Assembly (NCBI GenBank): GCA_022432975.1
Contig: CM039515.1
Span: forward strand, 23,206,923-23,270,922
Origin: Begonia masoniana
Lineage: Eukaryota > Streptophyta > Magnoliopsida > Cucurbitales > Begoniaceae
Length of the DNA: 64,000 nt
Direction: 5' to 3'
Position 1 is the stretch's first letter; each line of letters starts with the position of its first letter. Below, one piece after another: positions 34,427 through 45,328 of this stretch. Below the pieces are notes generated by a model. The model saw only the letters and a program-made list of their open reading frames with translations. It was not told the origin of the DNA and ran no database searches. Both the position numbers and the translations under genes were made by a program.

Positions 34427-35830
34427 ATTGCTCTTCTCTTATACATTTTTTTGTCTTTTTATGGCAAAAAAAGGGAGTATTTTGATAATGATTGGAGTAT
34501 TTTGATGATGTTTTTAAGCCACCATCCAGAGGGAGTTAATTCAGGGGGAGTTATTAGTTTTATTGATTTTGCCAAAAAATGCCAAATGAGGAGATAGTAA
34601 ATGCAAATATATTGCAAATATGTTGGCATTAATTTTTTGACAAATTACTGTAATGGTAATAATATTTTATTCCATTATTTTCCAAATTGGTAATTTATTT
34701 CTTGGTAATCAAGAAATAATTTATTCAGATTATTGGATAGATGAATATTGGAAATCAAGAAGATTGGTGAAAATAAAAATAAGGAAACTTGAGGATCAAG
34801 GAAAGTAGACGAAAATCTAAAGACATTTGTTTTTTGGAAAACTTTGTTTTGGAAGGCTGATTTGATAAAGATTTGTTGAATTATATCAGGCCTTCAGATC
34901 ACATTAATTATGAGATACTTTCATAAGTCTTTGGATCCATATCCAAGTAGTTGGCAATACTTTCTTAAAATATCACACAAGGTGTCACACAACCGATTTG
35001 TTGAGATTTGGTTTCCTTATTCTTTGCGGCTTTGAATTTTGATTTGGTAATTGGTTAAACTTTAGATAAGGCAGTTACCAATGATATTTAAGCTTTCGTT
35101 TTCTAAGAAAGAGGCAGACGAATTTTTTATTCTTGGAAGGAGATTTCTTCATCGTTAAGCGGTCGCCGTTCTTTCTCTCCCAACGCTTCTGCGTATAGGT
35201 TTGTGATTGTCCATTCTGTTCTTGAATGATTATTTTACACACTCTGCTTATGCTAATGTATTCATCGATTATTCGAGTGTGTTGATTTATTGCATCCGAA
35301 GACAACGACCTGGTGTTACAGACGGTGTCATAGAAGGCAATCTTCTTATTCTTCATTGAAGCTCAGTCTCTGGAGGAGGCTGCATTGGAACTCGGGAGGA
35401 GTTCTATTTATCAACAAGGAGAGCTTGTCATTTTGATTGTTGGCAAGGGGATCTTGCCATACATGGATTTCAGGAGGAGTCATCAACAACAAGGGGATCT
35501 TGTTGATTCTAGATCTCGGGAGAGATCGATCTCAAGTCGAGGGGAGCTCGTAAAAACAGTTTCATTGGGCAAGTTAGGAAGTGGCGGCAACAAAGATAAG
35601 AGAGAGTCTTTATTTGTTTAAGACCATTTTGCTTGTAACTTTGTGAACTCGTGAAATATTTTTATATCTGGGCGTGGCCCCGTAGACGTAGATGAATTGC
35701 CGAACTGCGTTGCCAACCTCTTGTCTCCTTTATTTCCGCATATTTATAATTGTCCATCATTGCATTAATTACCGGTGCCACACGAAACACTCTGTATGAC
35801 ATCGCATAATTGATCTTAATCTTTCAATCT
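34427..35830 (+). repeat. Element M polypurine region and 3' LTR
   Basis: After LTR J, Sirevirus sequence resumes with tcagggggagtta and gccaaatgaggagatag, which look like a degraded polypurine tract. The LTR starts between about 34597 and 34621 (TGTTGGCATTAATTTT). Its distal part holds gggcgtggccccgtagacgtag (35671-35692), typical of copia LTR R-U5 regions. The end is cut at about 35830 by element T. Short ORFs here are not supported. Confidence 0.7.
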
Positions 35831-35879
35831 TGACGGCCCAAAACGAATGCCTGTAGTAAAAGTTATGGCCCTTTGAAGT

Positions 35880-36653
35880 TTAATAAATCACCGCATCATT
35901 CTCCCCCACCATAGAAAAACTCGACCACGAGTTTTTCGAATATACTAATTCGTCATCTGGAAAGATATGGTGTTGGATGTCCCCCATAGGTGGCAAATCA
36001 CTCGGCAGCTCCTCAGAAACGATGTCAGCAAACTCTTCCGATAACAGGCTGACTTCTCGAGGTAGTTCGGTTGTCGAATGCTCTTCACCAACAACTAGAA
36101 TCTGCCGCATGATTAGTGCATATGCCTCCCGAGATTCTTTAAACGCCTCCTCCATTTCATGACCTATTTGGGTATTAGTAAGGAAAGATCGTTCCTCTAC
36201 TTTAGAAGTTTTAGGATGGTGCTTTACCTTTAGAGGGATCAACGTGAACTTCATTCTGTCCTTTTCCAATTTGTAGACATTTTCTCTGCCGGCATGTTGA
36301 GTGTCCACGTCAAACTGCCACGGTCTACCAAATAGAAGGTGGCATGCATCCATATCCACAATATCACACTATACCTCATCCGTATATTTACCGATCGAAA
36401 ATGGTACCTTGCAACGTTCTTTTACTTGAATCTTCTCAGCTACCTTAATCCATCCAATCGAGTACGAGGTAGGATGCTTCTCTACTGGTAATTGTAACGT
36501 ATCCACAACCTCTTTGCCGATAATATTTTCGCAACTACCACTGTCAATGATCAAATCAAAGAGTCGACCGTTGATACTGCACCTGGTACAAAACAATTGA
36601 TGCCTCTGGGAGCAATCTTCATGCTTAGGAGTGAGTATTAATTTTTGAATCAT
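35880..36653 (-). pseudogene. Element T protease and linker
   Basis: Retropepsin-like domain, minus strand. Frame 36653-36369 has the catalytic motif LIIDSGSCENIIG and a stop near 36367. The continuation (36359-35880) has DMDACHLLFGRPWQFDV, the downstream protease motif of this gypsy group, and then ELPSDLPPMGDIQHHI, which normally leads into reverse transcriptase. It instead runs into the polypurine region, so a deletion removed RT, RNase H and integrase. The flanking LTRs support a non-autonomous element that might use enzymes from relatives. Confidence 0.82.
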
Positions 36654-36759
36654 GAATGCCTCATCTTCCCTCTCTTCGTTCCCCTCATCAAATGCCGTTT
36701 AGTCACCATTGGGTTCACAGCAAATTTCTTGCTCATGTTCATCCCTACCAACGATGTTT

Positions 36760-38060
36760 ACTACCCTCCCATTTGGACATTCATTCGACCGATGACCTGG
36801 TTGATTGCATAGGAAACACTTTCCAGGGATAGGTCTCGAATAGGAGTTGGTTGATTATGGCACTTCTTTATTTTCGGTTACCACTCACTTCCCAACCGAT
36901 TTATCTTCTCTCTGCTCTGAGCGAGCTGGGATGTTAGATACTGACTTGTTTTTCTCCGTATTATTTCTCTGAAACCCTTCATTCCCATAAGTACGCCTGC
37001 TCGAGTCAAACCTACTATTTTTTGCATGTTTCTCTTGGATCATCAGTTCAGCCTTTATCGCTATGTTCTACGCTTCATTCATATTTCGTAAAATGTGAAT
37101 CCCAATTTTATCTCGAATATAGAGCTTCAACCCATCCAAATATCGAGCCACTTGTTGCCCTTCACTTTCTCGTAGGTCGTTCCTTTCTGCCAATATCATG
37201 AATTCAGCTGTATAATCATACACAGTTTTCTGACCTTAATGGCAACACTGATACTGTTGGAAAAGGATCTGCTCATAATCAGGGGGCAAGAAATCCGCCC
37301 GTAGTAACTGTTTCATCCGAGCCAAATTTCTAACGAGTTGTTGTAGTCTCTCCCACCATGCAGAGGCTCCTCCTTTCAATCGGCACACCACAAACTTCAC
37401 CCTTTTTTCTAACAGAATCTCCATATATTCGAAGAATCAATCAACTTCAGCAACCCAATCGATAAAATCTTTGATTTTTAAATTTTCATTAAAGCTAGGG
37501 ATGTCCACATTCAGTTTAAACTCATTCTCAACAACAAGATAGTCATGATTATTAAATCTACCATGACCGCCACCGAATTTGCCATGACCGCCGCCGAATC
37601 AACCACAATTACCACCAAATCGATCGAAACTGCCGCCGCCAAATCGGCCAAAACTGCTACCGCCAAATTGGTCAAAACCGTCACCGCCGCTGACATCTCT
37701 TTCACGACGACCGAAGCAATTTTCTGTTGTCTCCACCTCTTCTTCTTCATCTGAATCAACCTCATAATCGAGTATAGGTCATCTTAGATTATTTGCAGGA
37801 ACAAGTAGATCATAGCGTTCACCTTGAGTAGTCTTATCTCTTGAACGAACCCTCTCACCATCTCTGTTTCTGTTGGCATTAAACCTTAAGGTGTCAAAAC
37901 GACCAATCAAGTCTTCAAGGCGCTGCTCGATACGTCAGAAATTTTGATCGACATTTTTTCCTAAGTTTTTGAGTGCCGCCTCTTGAGCCTCAAATCCGGC
38001 ACACAAGACTCTCACTTCCTGAATGACGTTCGGGATGTAATTGCTTCCTGAACTGAAAAC
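36760..38060 (-). pseudogene. Element T gag with zinc knuckle
   Basis: Degraded Gag on the minus strand. Recognisable pieces are [20 protein letters not shown] with [15 protein letters not shown] (37424-37236), and a zinc knuckle CFLCNQPGHRSNEC near 36773-36815, just before the protease. The stretch around 37550-37770 is a low-complexity GGYCG-type repeat giving Val/Ala-rich or Asn/Gly/Arg-rich frames, probably the N-terminal linker. Several stops and shifts prevent a continuous reading frame. Confidence 0.72.
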
Positions 38061-38075
38061 AGCTATGATACCACC

Positions 38076-38417
38076 TGACGCAGCAGGAACAAAAGAAAAA
38101 TCCTTTCGTAAGAGAAACCCTAATTTTTTGAATCTTCAATAATAATGAATTCATAACATAACCTTAAATAAAATAGCTCACTAATTAAGGAAATTAAAAT
38201 AAAATCAAATAATGCATAAAATAGTTCATAAAATCATCGAATGTTGATTTGAAGGTTTAGACAATGGATTTTGGGCCCGAAAAGAGCTGTCACCTAGGTG
38301 AACCTGGGTGACATGTGTGGGCCTCGACGAGAGCTTCGATTTGATATCTTGACGGCCCAAAATGGATGCTCGTAGTAAAAGTTATGACCTTTTGAAGTTT
38401 AATAAATCACTGCATCA
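38076..38417 (-). repeat. 5' LTR of element T
   Basis: 342 bp. The minus strand starts TGATGCAGTGATTTA and ends CTGCGTCA next to the PBS. The 71 bp at 38347-38417 match 35828-35898 with a few differences. Confidence 0.8.
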
Positions 38418-38569
38418 GTTACTGACTGCTACAGTTTGGATGATTATTGTTCCTTTTTGGCGTCTTTTAAAGATCTTTGAGAATTAGTATTCAAATTGGC
38501 TAACTGGTTGTCTCTTTTATTTGCAAGAGTTATTTAATTTGGCATATAATTACCAAAAATTATAAGGAA

Positions 38570-39139
38570 ATGGCTGAGAGATTAGTTGTTAGGCAAAAAG
38601 GTGGACCTCCGAAACGTCGAGCATCTTCAATGTCTTCACAAGCCAGACCGTCAAACTGGCCAGTGAGGCAGCCACAGTCAAACCAACTGGAGTTTTAGTC
38701 CACTGAATTTCGTAGCGCGGCTTGTGAAGAGCAGTTCTAGTTGGATTCGTTACACCGATCGGTTATTGTTTCGCAAATCGTGGATTTCACAGGTTGGAAG
38801 TCCTTAGAAATACAGAAGATGTTCGACAGAATCGGCCTCCAAGGGGTGTACAGTGTGAGGGGCGATAGCTGTGAATGAATTGATCGCCTATTCTATGCGA
38901 ACATGAGCTTTTCCGGGAGGTCGAGAGTTATCAAGACGTACATATTGGGTAGGGAGATTGTCGTTACCCCGGAGACGGTCAATGAGTTGATCGGGTTTGC
39001 TGCAGAATGGGCGGATAGATACTACCACGCCTCCAAGAACTGTCCTTTTATCAGAACAGCCGAGGGAACGGAGTTCTTAAGGCAAATTAATCAGAACTTT
39101 GACATTGTGGGGTCCCCTAAGCCAAGAGCTAGAGAATTT
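38570..39139 (+). pseudogene. Fragment of a second Sirevirus-like ORF3 (plant transposon protein domain)
   Basis: One frame from the ATG at 38570 to the edge of LTR R, interrupted by stops near 38696, 38738 and 38876. The start is basic and Ser/Pro/Gln-rich. The conserved core reads RLFYANMSFSGRS, IKTYILGREIVVTPETVNELIGF, matching the domain seen in M ORF3 (FYCNL...RGHIFNFTPSVINEYL) but clearly divergent from it. It is truncated by element R's LTR. Sequence 38418-38569 before it is AT-rich and unassigned. Confidence 0.72.
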
Positions 39140-41088
39140 GTAACGTCCCAATTTAAAAATTCTTAATTTGAAACCCTAATTTTGAAAACCCTAAAATTTT
39201 TCCCAAATTGATTTGAAATTGAGCGTTAAATCATAATTTGAAAATTTAAATATTAATTGAAAATTTAAATTTCGCGGAAGCTTTGTAATAAATCTGTCAA
39301 AATCTTGAAACCATCGTACAATTAAAACAATTTATGAAACTTTATTTAATAATAAAATTCAACATCATTCAAAGTCTTAAATTGAAGTAAAACATTAAAT
39401 ATCGTTTGAAAATTAAAGCATACTAATTTAAATATTTTTCCTAGAAATCATGAATATTTTCTTCATCTGTATGCTCGCTTGCCACTGAAGGGTTCTCATT
39501 CGCAGCTATTTCTTCTTCAGATAAAAATTCACCTACATCACAAGTTAAAAACTATGAGAAATTTCAGTAAATAGAAATATGTGCAAGTTGCAAAACTTTT
39601 ACTTTTACCGAATCCTATTAACAGTTACATACTAGTTGAAAGTCAACCTTCTTTTAAGACTTAGCCATTTCATAACTTCGTCCTCTTTTACTTTTACTTT
39701 TACTTTTAAGACTTAGCCATCTCATGGCTTCGTCATCTTTTACTTTTACTTTTAACGTTCAAGCTCTTGTTATCAAGTATTTACCGTCAATTCCATCATT
39801 TTCATACACATGCAAATGTCCTATTTATTTTATCTTTTAAACAATTCTATGTCGATACTCTAACATGTATGCTCAACCATCAAAAACGTGTGATAAAATA
39901 AAACAGTAATAAAGAAAGTAATATCTATTATGTGATATAGTTTGTATTTACATTTACTTGGATTCTGAGCAATATGTGTATATCAGGATATTACAAAATT
40001 CCAAAATAATATCCTGTTCAAATAAAATTTTTGGTATTAAAATCCTATTTAATAAATCCAATTTCAAAGTAATTTGGGCAGAAATTCCTTACGTTGTATT
40101 CTTAGGTTGGATCAGATCGGTTGGATCGATTTGGATTGATTCAGACAGTTCCGAATTTTTTTTTCTGCCTAATTCGAATATCAATATTAAAATCTCACTT
40201 AAATTATTTTAACTTCAGAAGAATTCGGACATAAATTTCTTACCGGTTAAATCTTCGATCGGTTCGGTTTGATTCGGGTGAATAGTGTCGGTTCAGGTTG
40301 GTTCACTGTTGGTTCGGTTCGGTCTGGATTGCTGGGCTGGTTCTGGTTTTTAAATACAACCAGACTCCCTTCTTCTTCGCGATTTATGCCGAGAGAGAGA
40401 GAGAGGGAGAGAGCGAAACCGAGGGAGTGAGAAAGAGAGAGAGAGAGCACGACAGAGGAAGGAAAAATCAGAGCGAGAGGAAAACTTACTCCGATGGTAG
40501 TCGACGGAGGCTAAGGGAGCTTCGTCGGAGCTTTCAAATGAGGAGTTCCTTCTCGTCGAAGGAGATTCGCCGCGTCAGTCAGAGACTGAGGTAAGTTCTC
40601 TGCTTGAAGAACTCAAGTGGGAGGGAGCTGTGGTGTGAATTTTCCACCACCCAAACCCCTCTATGTATAGGTGGGGTTCACCTCCCCGCGCCTCCGAGAA
40701 ATTCAGGTCCAGCTCGGATTTCTAGACTGTTACATGATCGGCGCTGGATTTCTAGTGGGGAGAGCATTTGAGTGATTATGAACGTCTTCCATCTTGATAG
40801 TCCAGGTTCATCCCGGATTTCCTGTTCAATCCATCCAAAAATCGGATTCTTCAAATGGTAATTGTGGATGTTCAATTTTTAATCTAGTTTTCTCTTCTGT
40901 TTTTGGTCAAGTTTTGGGCTAGGTTCACTCTCAAAAGAATCCATTCAGCTCGGATTTATTGAGCTGAATCAGAGCATCACCGGATTTCCAGAGAAGGAAA
41001 TTCTGCAATTATGTTTTGATTTTTTTTTTTCTGAACTTAATTGGAAAAATTTTTATTTGAATTAGAATTGAACCCTAAGTTGTTACAA
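39140..41088 (-). repeat. 3' LTR of element R
   Basis: 1,949 bp; the minus strand starts TGTAACAACTTAGGG and ends TTGGGACGTTACA. It carries a GA-rich microsatellite (40388-40446), and a degenerate version of the stem pair: 39942-39950 (GTGATATAG) with 39532-39541 (CCTACATCAC), joined by one G-U pair. Short ORFs in the GA repeat are chance. Confidence 0.88.
40388..40446 (+). repeat. GA-rich microsatellite
   Basis: Imperfect (ga)n run within the LTR of element R, interrupted by g and c residues. Confidence 0.95.
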
Positions 41089-41209
41089 TCTCCTCTCCTT
41101 AAAAGAAATTTCGTCCTTGAAATTTAAATTATTACATAAATAACTCTGGGTAGATCTTCCTCATATCATCTTCTCTTTCCCAAGTTGCGTCCTCAATGTT
41201 TCGATTCTT

Positions 41210-42660
41210 TCAAAGCACTCTAACAAGCGCGACCTTCTTATTCCTTAGTCCTCTTTCTTCTGCTTCTAAAATTTGAATCGTCCTTTCTTCATACGATAAA
41301 TCAGGGTTGATTGTGAAGTCTAGAGATCTCAATGGTAAGACATGCGAGGAGTCTGGAACGTACTTTTTCAACATCGAGATATGATAGACATTGTGCACGT
41401 GCTTGAATGAATCCAGTAATTCCAACTGGTAGGCAGCTTCTCCAATTTTTCTTGAGATTTCAAATGGGCCTGTGAATCTAGGGCTCAACTTTCATTTCTT
41501 TCGAAAGCGCATCACACCTCTCATTGGCGAGATTTTCAGAAAAACTTGATCTCCCACAGCAAACTCCAACTTTCTTCTTCTCCTATCGGCATAACTTTTA
41601 TGTCTACTTTGAGCCGTAAGAATTCTTTTCTGGATTAATGTAAAGATTTCAGCAGTTTGCCTCAAGATATCTGGCCCAACAAGTACTCATTCACCCACTT
41701 TGTTCCAATGCACTGAAGATCTGCATTTTCTACCACATAAAGCTTCATAAGGTGTCATCCCGATCGAATCTTGATAACTGTTGTTGTAGGCAAACTTCAC
41801 CAATGACAAGTTCTTACTCCAATTTCCTTGAAAGTCGATCGCACATGCCCGTAACATATCCTCCAGGGTTTGAATCGTCTTTTCTGATTTTCCATCTATT
41901 TGAGGATGGAAAGTTGTACTGGAGTTCAACTGAGTACCCATAGCTTTCTGCATGCTCTTCCAGAATTTGGAGGTAAATCAAGGATCTCAATCAGATACAA
42001 TAGAAACAGGTATACCATGTAGTCTGATGATCTCTTGAACATAAAGCTGAGCATATTGATCTATGGATAAGTAGTCTTTACAAGAAGAAAATGCGCTGAT
42101 TTGGTCAATCGATCAACTATCACCCAAATAGAGTCGTGACCCTTAATTGTCTTAGGAAGTCCCACTACAAAGTCCATAGTAATATGCTTCCACTTCCATT
42201 GAGGAACCATGAGTGGTTGCAATATACCCGCAGGTCGTTGATGCTCCGCTTTGACTTGTTGAAAGTGAGACAATTTTCCATAAATTTGGCTACGTCCACT
42301 TTCAACCCATGCCACCAATAATGCTACTTTAAATCTCGATACATTTTTGTTGACCCAGGATGTACCGAGTAAGGGTTGAGTGTGCCTCCTTCAATATAGC
42401 TCTCTTTAATTTAGCATAATCTGGTATACACTATCTCTTTTTGAACTGGATAATCCCACCATCAGATATGGAAAATTCAGAAACTTTTCCTGCCTTTAAT
42501 TCACTTTTTATTTTGCAAATATAAGCATCTCTCTGTTGTTTATCCTTTATTTGATCAAACAAACCTGGCTGAAGCGTCATAGCAGACAATCTTTCTTATA
42601 GCCCAAACGGTACAACTTCAATGTTAGATTTCTGCATCTCCTCGGTTAACTGTCCTGTAA
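41210..42660 (-). pseudogene. Element R integrase
   Basis: Minus-strand integrase in pieces. The central part (42318-42061) has [33 protein letters not shown] and [10 protein letters not shown]. The core continues at 41953-41687 ([45 protein letters not shown]). The C-terminal domain (41488-41210) has SPRFTGPFEISRKIGEAAYQL and HNVYHISMLKKYVPD, then [10 protein letters not shown], the entry to the chromodomain. At least four stops or shifts separate the parts, and the HHCC zinc module upstream is poorly preserved. Confidence 0.9.
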
Positions 42661-42719
42661 TTAGTCAAAATGAAGAAATTTAAGACGATGCTCTTCTACT
42701 CAATGTATCATCTACAACA

Positions 42720-44043
42720 TTAGCTTTGCCAGGATGATAAATAATTTCGCAGTCATAGTCCTTTACCAATTACAACCATCTGTGTTGTCTCATATTTAGA
42801 TCCTTCTGAGTTAAGAAATATTTCAGACTATTGTTATCCGTATAAATTTTGCACATTTCTCCATAAAGATAATGCCTCCAAATTTGTAGTGCATGAACTA
42901 CCGCTGCAAGCTCCAAATCATGAGTTCGATAATTCTTCTCGTGTTCCTTCAACTGTCTCGAGGCATAGGCTACCACATTTCCTTCTTGCATGAGGACACA
43001 TCCCAATCCATACTTCGAAGCGCCACTATATATACCACAAATTTTCTTGATCCATGTGATATGGTAAGTATAGGTGCTGAGACTAACCTTTTCTTCAGCT
43101 CCTGAAAGCTTTGCTCGCACTCATTAGTCCATGAATACTTGACACCTTTCTTGGTTAGCTTTGTAAGCGGGTTGGCTAAGGTTGAAAAACCTTCTACGAA
43201 TCTCCGATAATATCCAGCAAGACCAAGAAAACTCCTTATTTTAGTTGTATTTTTTTGTTGAGGCCATTTACTAACCGCTTCAATCTTTGCTAGGTCCACT
43301 GCTACGCCCTCTTTTGAAATAATGTGGCCAACAAAAGCCACATTCTCCATCCAAAATTCACACTTAGAGAACTTTGCATATAATTTCTCACATCTCAATG
43401 TTGATAGAATAATCCTCAAGTGTTCTTCATACTCCTCCTTGCTCTTTGAGTAGATAAGAATGTCGTCAATGAAGACTATCACAAAATCATCCAAAAAGGT
43501 CTTGAAAGTCCAATTCATCAGATCCATAAATGCGACTGGTGCATTACTTAATCCGAACAGCATGACTTGGAATTCAAAGTGGCTATATCTGGTACGAAAC
43601 ACCCTCTTGAACACGTCGTCCTCCTTAATTCTTAGCTGATGATAGCCAGACCTTATATTAACTTTCGAGAAAACTGCCGCTCCCTTTAATTGATCAAATA
43701 AGTCATCGATTCTCGGCAGTGGATATTTGTTCTTGATAGTGACTTTGTTGAGCTCTCGATAGTCAATACACATTCTTATAGATCTATCATTTTTCTTCAC
43801 AAATAAAACCGGAGCTCCCTAGGGTGAGAAACTTGGTAGGATAAATCCTTTCTCTAGCAAATCATTAAGTTGAGTCTTTAACTCCTTTAATTCACTTGGC
43901 GTCATTCTATAAGGAGCTTCAGAGATCGGCGTCGTTCCAGGTTGTAGCTCAATGCTGAATTTTACATGTCTCGCAGGTGGTAACATTGTCAGGTCATCGG
44001 GAAAGACATAAAAAAATTCATTAACTATCAGCACTATATCCAA
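42720..44043 (-). pseudogene. Element R reverse transcriptase and RNase H
   Basis: Minus strand. The entry segment (44043-43819) has FPDDLTMLPPARHVKF and KGFILPSFSP, followed by a stop in place of Trp in the SPWGAP motif. The RT body (43800-42970) shows [32 protein letters not shown] (Asp replaced by Asn), the [11 protein letters not shown] box and [13 protein letters not shown]. RNase H is frameshifted (43120-42770): [13 protein letters not shown] lacks the first catalytic Asp, followed by [12 protein letters not shown] and a TDNNSLKYF variant. YHPGKANVV lies near 42725. Several catalytic losses confirm inactivity. Confidence 0.92.
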
Positions 44044-44121
44044 TGTCGTAGCTCCGTTAGGTTCAGTACATATAACACTGGCTAGAATTCCAATGCATCC
44101 AAAATTTAATAAGTTTCGAGC

Positions 44122-44655
44122 TCACATAGCTGATATTACTGGAACTCTTGAACTTTTAGAATTCTCATAGAAGAAAAATGGCTTTGCTCCAGGCAATTGA
44201 AACTTTACCATTCTCTTTCGATAATCGATAGTTGCATAGTGTTTAGTAAGCCAATCCATCCCCAGGATGACGTCGTAATCGTGCATCGCCAGAATAATTA
44301 AATCCGCCTCCAATTGATTCACCTTAATGCACACATTGCATTTTCTAATAATAGAATTGACAAACATAATTTTGTTCGAAGGTGTAGCTACTCTCATATT
44401 ATATTCTAGAGACTCTACTTTAATATCAAACTTTATAGCATGGTCAAGAGATATAAAAGAGTGTATAGCTCCAGAATCAATTAATATGCTAGAAGATATT
44501 CCAGAACTAAAAATCAAACCTATCACCACAGATGTATTTCTTTCAGCTTCATCTTTAATCATGCGAAGATACTAGCAGTCGTCCTGGTCTGCTCCCCGAC
44601 ATTCTTTGGGCAGTTATTAATATAATGTCCAGGTTGTCCACATTTAAAGCTAGTG
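44122..44655 (-). pseudogene. Element R zinc knuckle and protease
   Basis: Minus strand. The end of Gag is visible as CGQPGHYINNCPK close to 44640. The protease frame (44562-44122) carries ILIDSGAIHSFIS, where the usual DSGATHSF has Ile for Thr, and VILGMDWLTKHYATIDY. It ends at TGA beyond VPVISAM. Everything upstream of the zinc knuckle is missing because element R is truncated at 44655. Confidence 0.88.
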
Positions 44656-45142
44656 TTAGCTGATAACTCTTAAATTAGAGTTATTTTATATAGTATTTAA
44701 TTAATAGAACTTATATGATTTGAGTGAAGGTGAGAAGAAAATGATGGAATTTACTACAAATGCTGCAGCATCAAGGCATTTATTGAATTTAATGTATTTC
44801 ATGCATATTCTCAGAAAAACAAGCAGATTTTTATCACTAGTTCAAATTTTATATTTTCTTATTTAAATGCAGAGTTATTAGCGGGAAGATCGAATTCAAA
44901 TGCTGAAGAATTATGAAGAGAGAGAAAGCAAATCAAGGAGATTATTGTTACTAAAAATGAAGAAATTAAATCAAGAAAAAAAAGAGGGAAATCGTTGCTA
45001 AAAAATACTCTGAATATGATGAGAGAGAAAGGATGCTGGAATCAAGGAAAAGAAAAACAAATTAAATGAAATCTGGAGAGATAAAAAAAAAAGGGAATAT
45101 ACACCTGGTACGCAGAATAGAACAAAAAGGGGAGGAGGAACA
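44656..45142. other. Unassigned AT-rich segment between elements R and B
   Basis: Begins TGATAACTCTTAAATTAGAGTTATTTT, a hairpin-forming start that resembles an LTR 5' end. No end, TSD or coding domain is found. The right part (44880-45130) is purine-rich (gagagaaag, agaaaaacaaatt). It could be a truncated LTR; I cannot name it. Confidence 0.4.
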
Positions 45143-45328
45143 AGTAAAGGTCTTTGACTATGCTGTGAAGGTGTTGCGCAACAAAGAGGTCCCACTGGTG
45201 AAAGTTTTATGGCATAACCAGAGCATAGAGGAGACAACTTGGGAGCCCTAGCAGGACATGATGGACCAACATCCAGAATTATTCACGTATTGAATTTTGA
45301 GGACAAAATTCTTTTAAGGAGGGTAGAT
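45143..45328 (+). pseudogene. Tail of an upstream Tekay copy: chromodomain end and polypurine tract
   Basis: Matches 53655-53839 of element B almost exactly. It encodes the chromodomain end (DYAVKVLRNKEVPLVKVLWH, then SIEETTWEP), stops, and reaches a polypurine tract (ttttaaggagggtaga) directly before LTR 45329. Finding a 3' end of the same family upstream of B's 5' LTR means that this LTR is shared by two copies, as in a tandem array made by recombination. The residues TTWEP here are TTCKR in element B. Confidence 0.9.

Larger units (their letters stand above)
7837..35830 (+). mobile_element. Element M: Sirevirus-type Ty1/copia retrotransposon, multiply interrupted
   Basis: One copia element can be followed through nested insertions: gag (7837-9734), integrase-RT-RNase H (22852-26668), an envelope-like third ORF (29192-32062) and a 3' LTR (about 34597-35830). 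The third ORF downstream of pol is the hallmark of Sireviruses (SIRE/Maximus). Insertions N, L(+G,P,H), O, I, S and J lie within it, and TSDs show that each landed in M. Its 5' LTR is not seen. The reading frames have many stops and shifts, consistent with an old host element. Confidence 0.85.
35831..38417 (-). mobile_element. Element T: gag-protease-only Ty3/gypsy derivative
   Basis: Minus-strand element with 5' LTR 38417-38076 (342 bp, TGATGCAGT...CTGCGTCA), PBS TGGTATCATAGC (38073-38062), gag, zinc knuckle, protease, a purine-rich tract GGTGGGGGAGAA (35909-35898 region) and a 3' LTR remnant (35898-35831) only about 70 bp long. The short remnant retains both LTR ends and fits an internal deletion at a TGACG microhomology. 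RT, RNase H and integrase are absent. Flanks (aatct, gttac) do not match, so no TSD is proven. Confidence 0.8.
39140..44655 (-). mobile_element. Element R: antisense Tekay-type Ty3/gypsy element, 5' truncated
   Basis: Minus-strand element whose 3' LTR is 41088-39140, preceded by a purine-rich tract (reverse complement of atctcctctccttaaaag, 41089-41106), with integrase, RNase H, RT, protease and the Gag zinc knuckle (CGQPGHYINNC, near 44590-44650) upstream. Gag and the 5' LTR are missing beyond 44655, where unrelated sequence beginning TGATAACTC abuts. The target on the left is the ORF3 fragment; GAATT at 39135-39139 is the only visible flank. Confidence 0.9.

Noticed and set aside
37511..37765. 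Val/Ala-rich ORF resembling a membrane segment
   Set aside because: Arises from a degenerate trinucleotide-like repeat in the Gag linker of element T, open in several frames.
40298..40594. 98-residue Arg/Glu-rich ORF in the LTR of element R
   Set aside because: Produced by the GA microsatellite; low complexity only.
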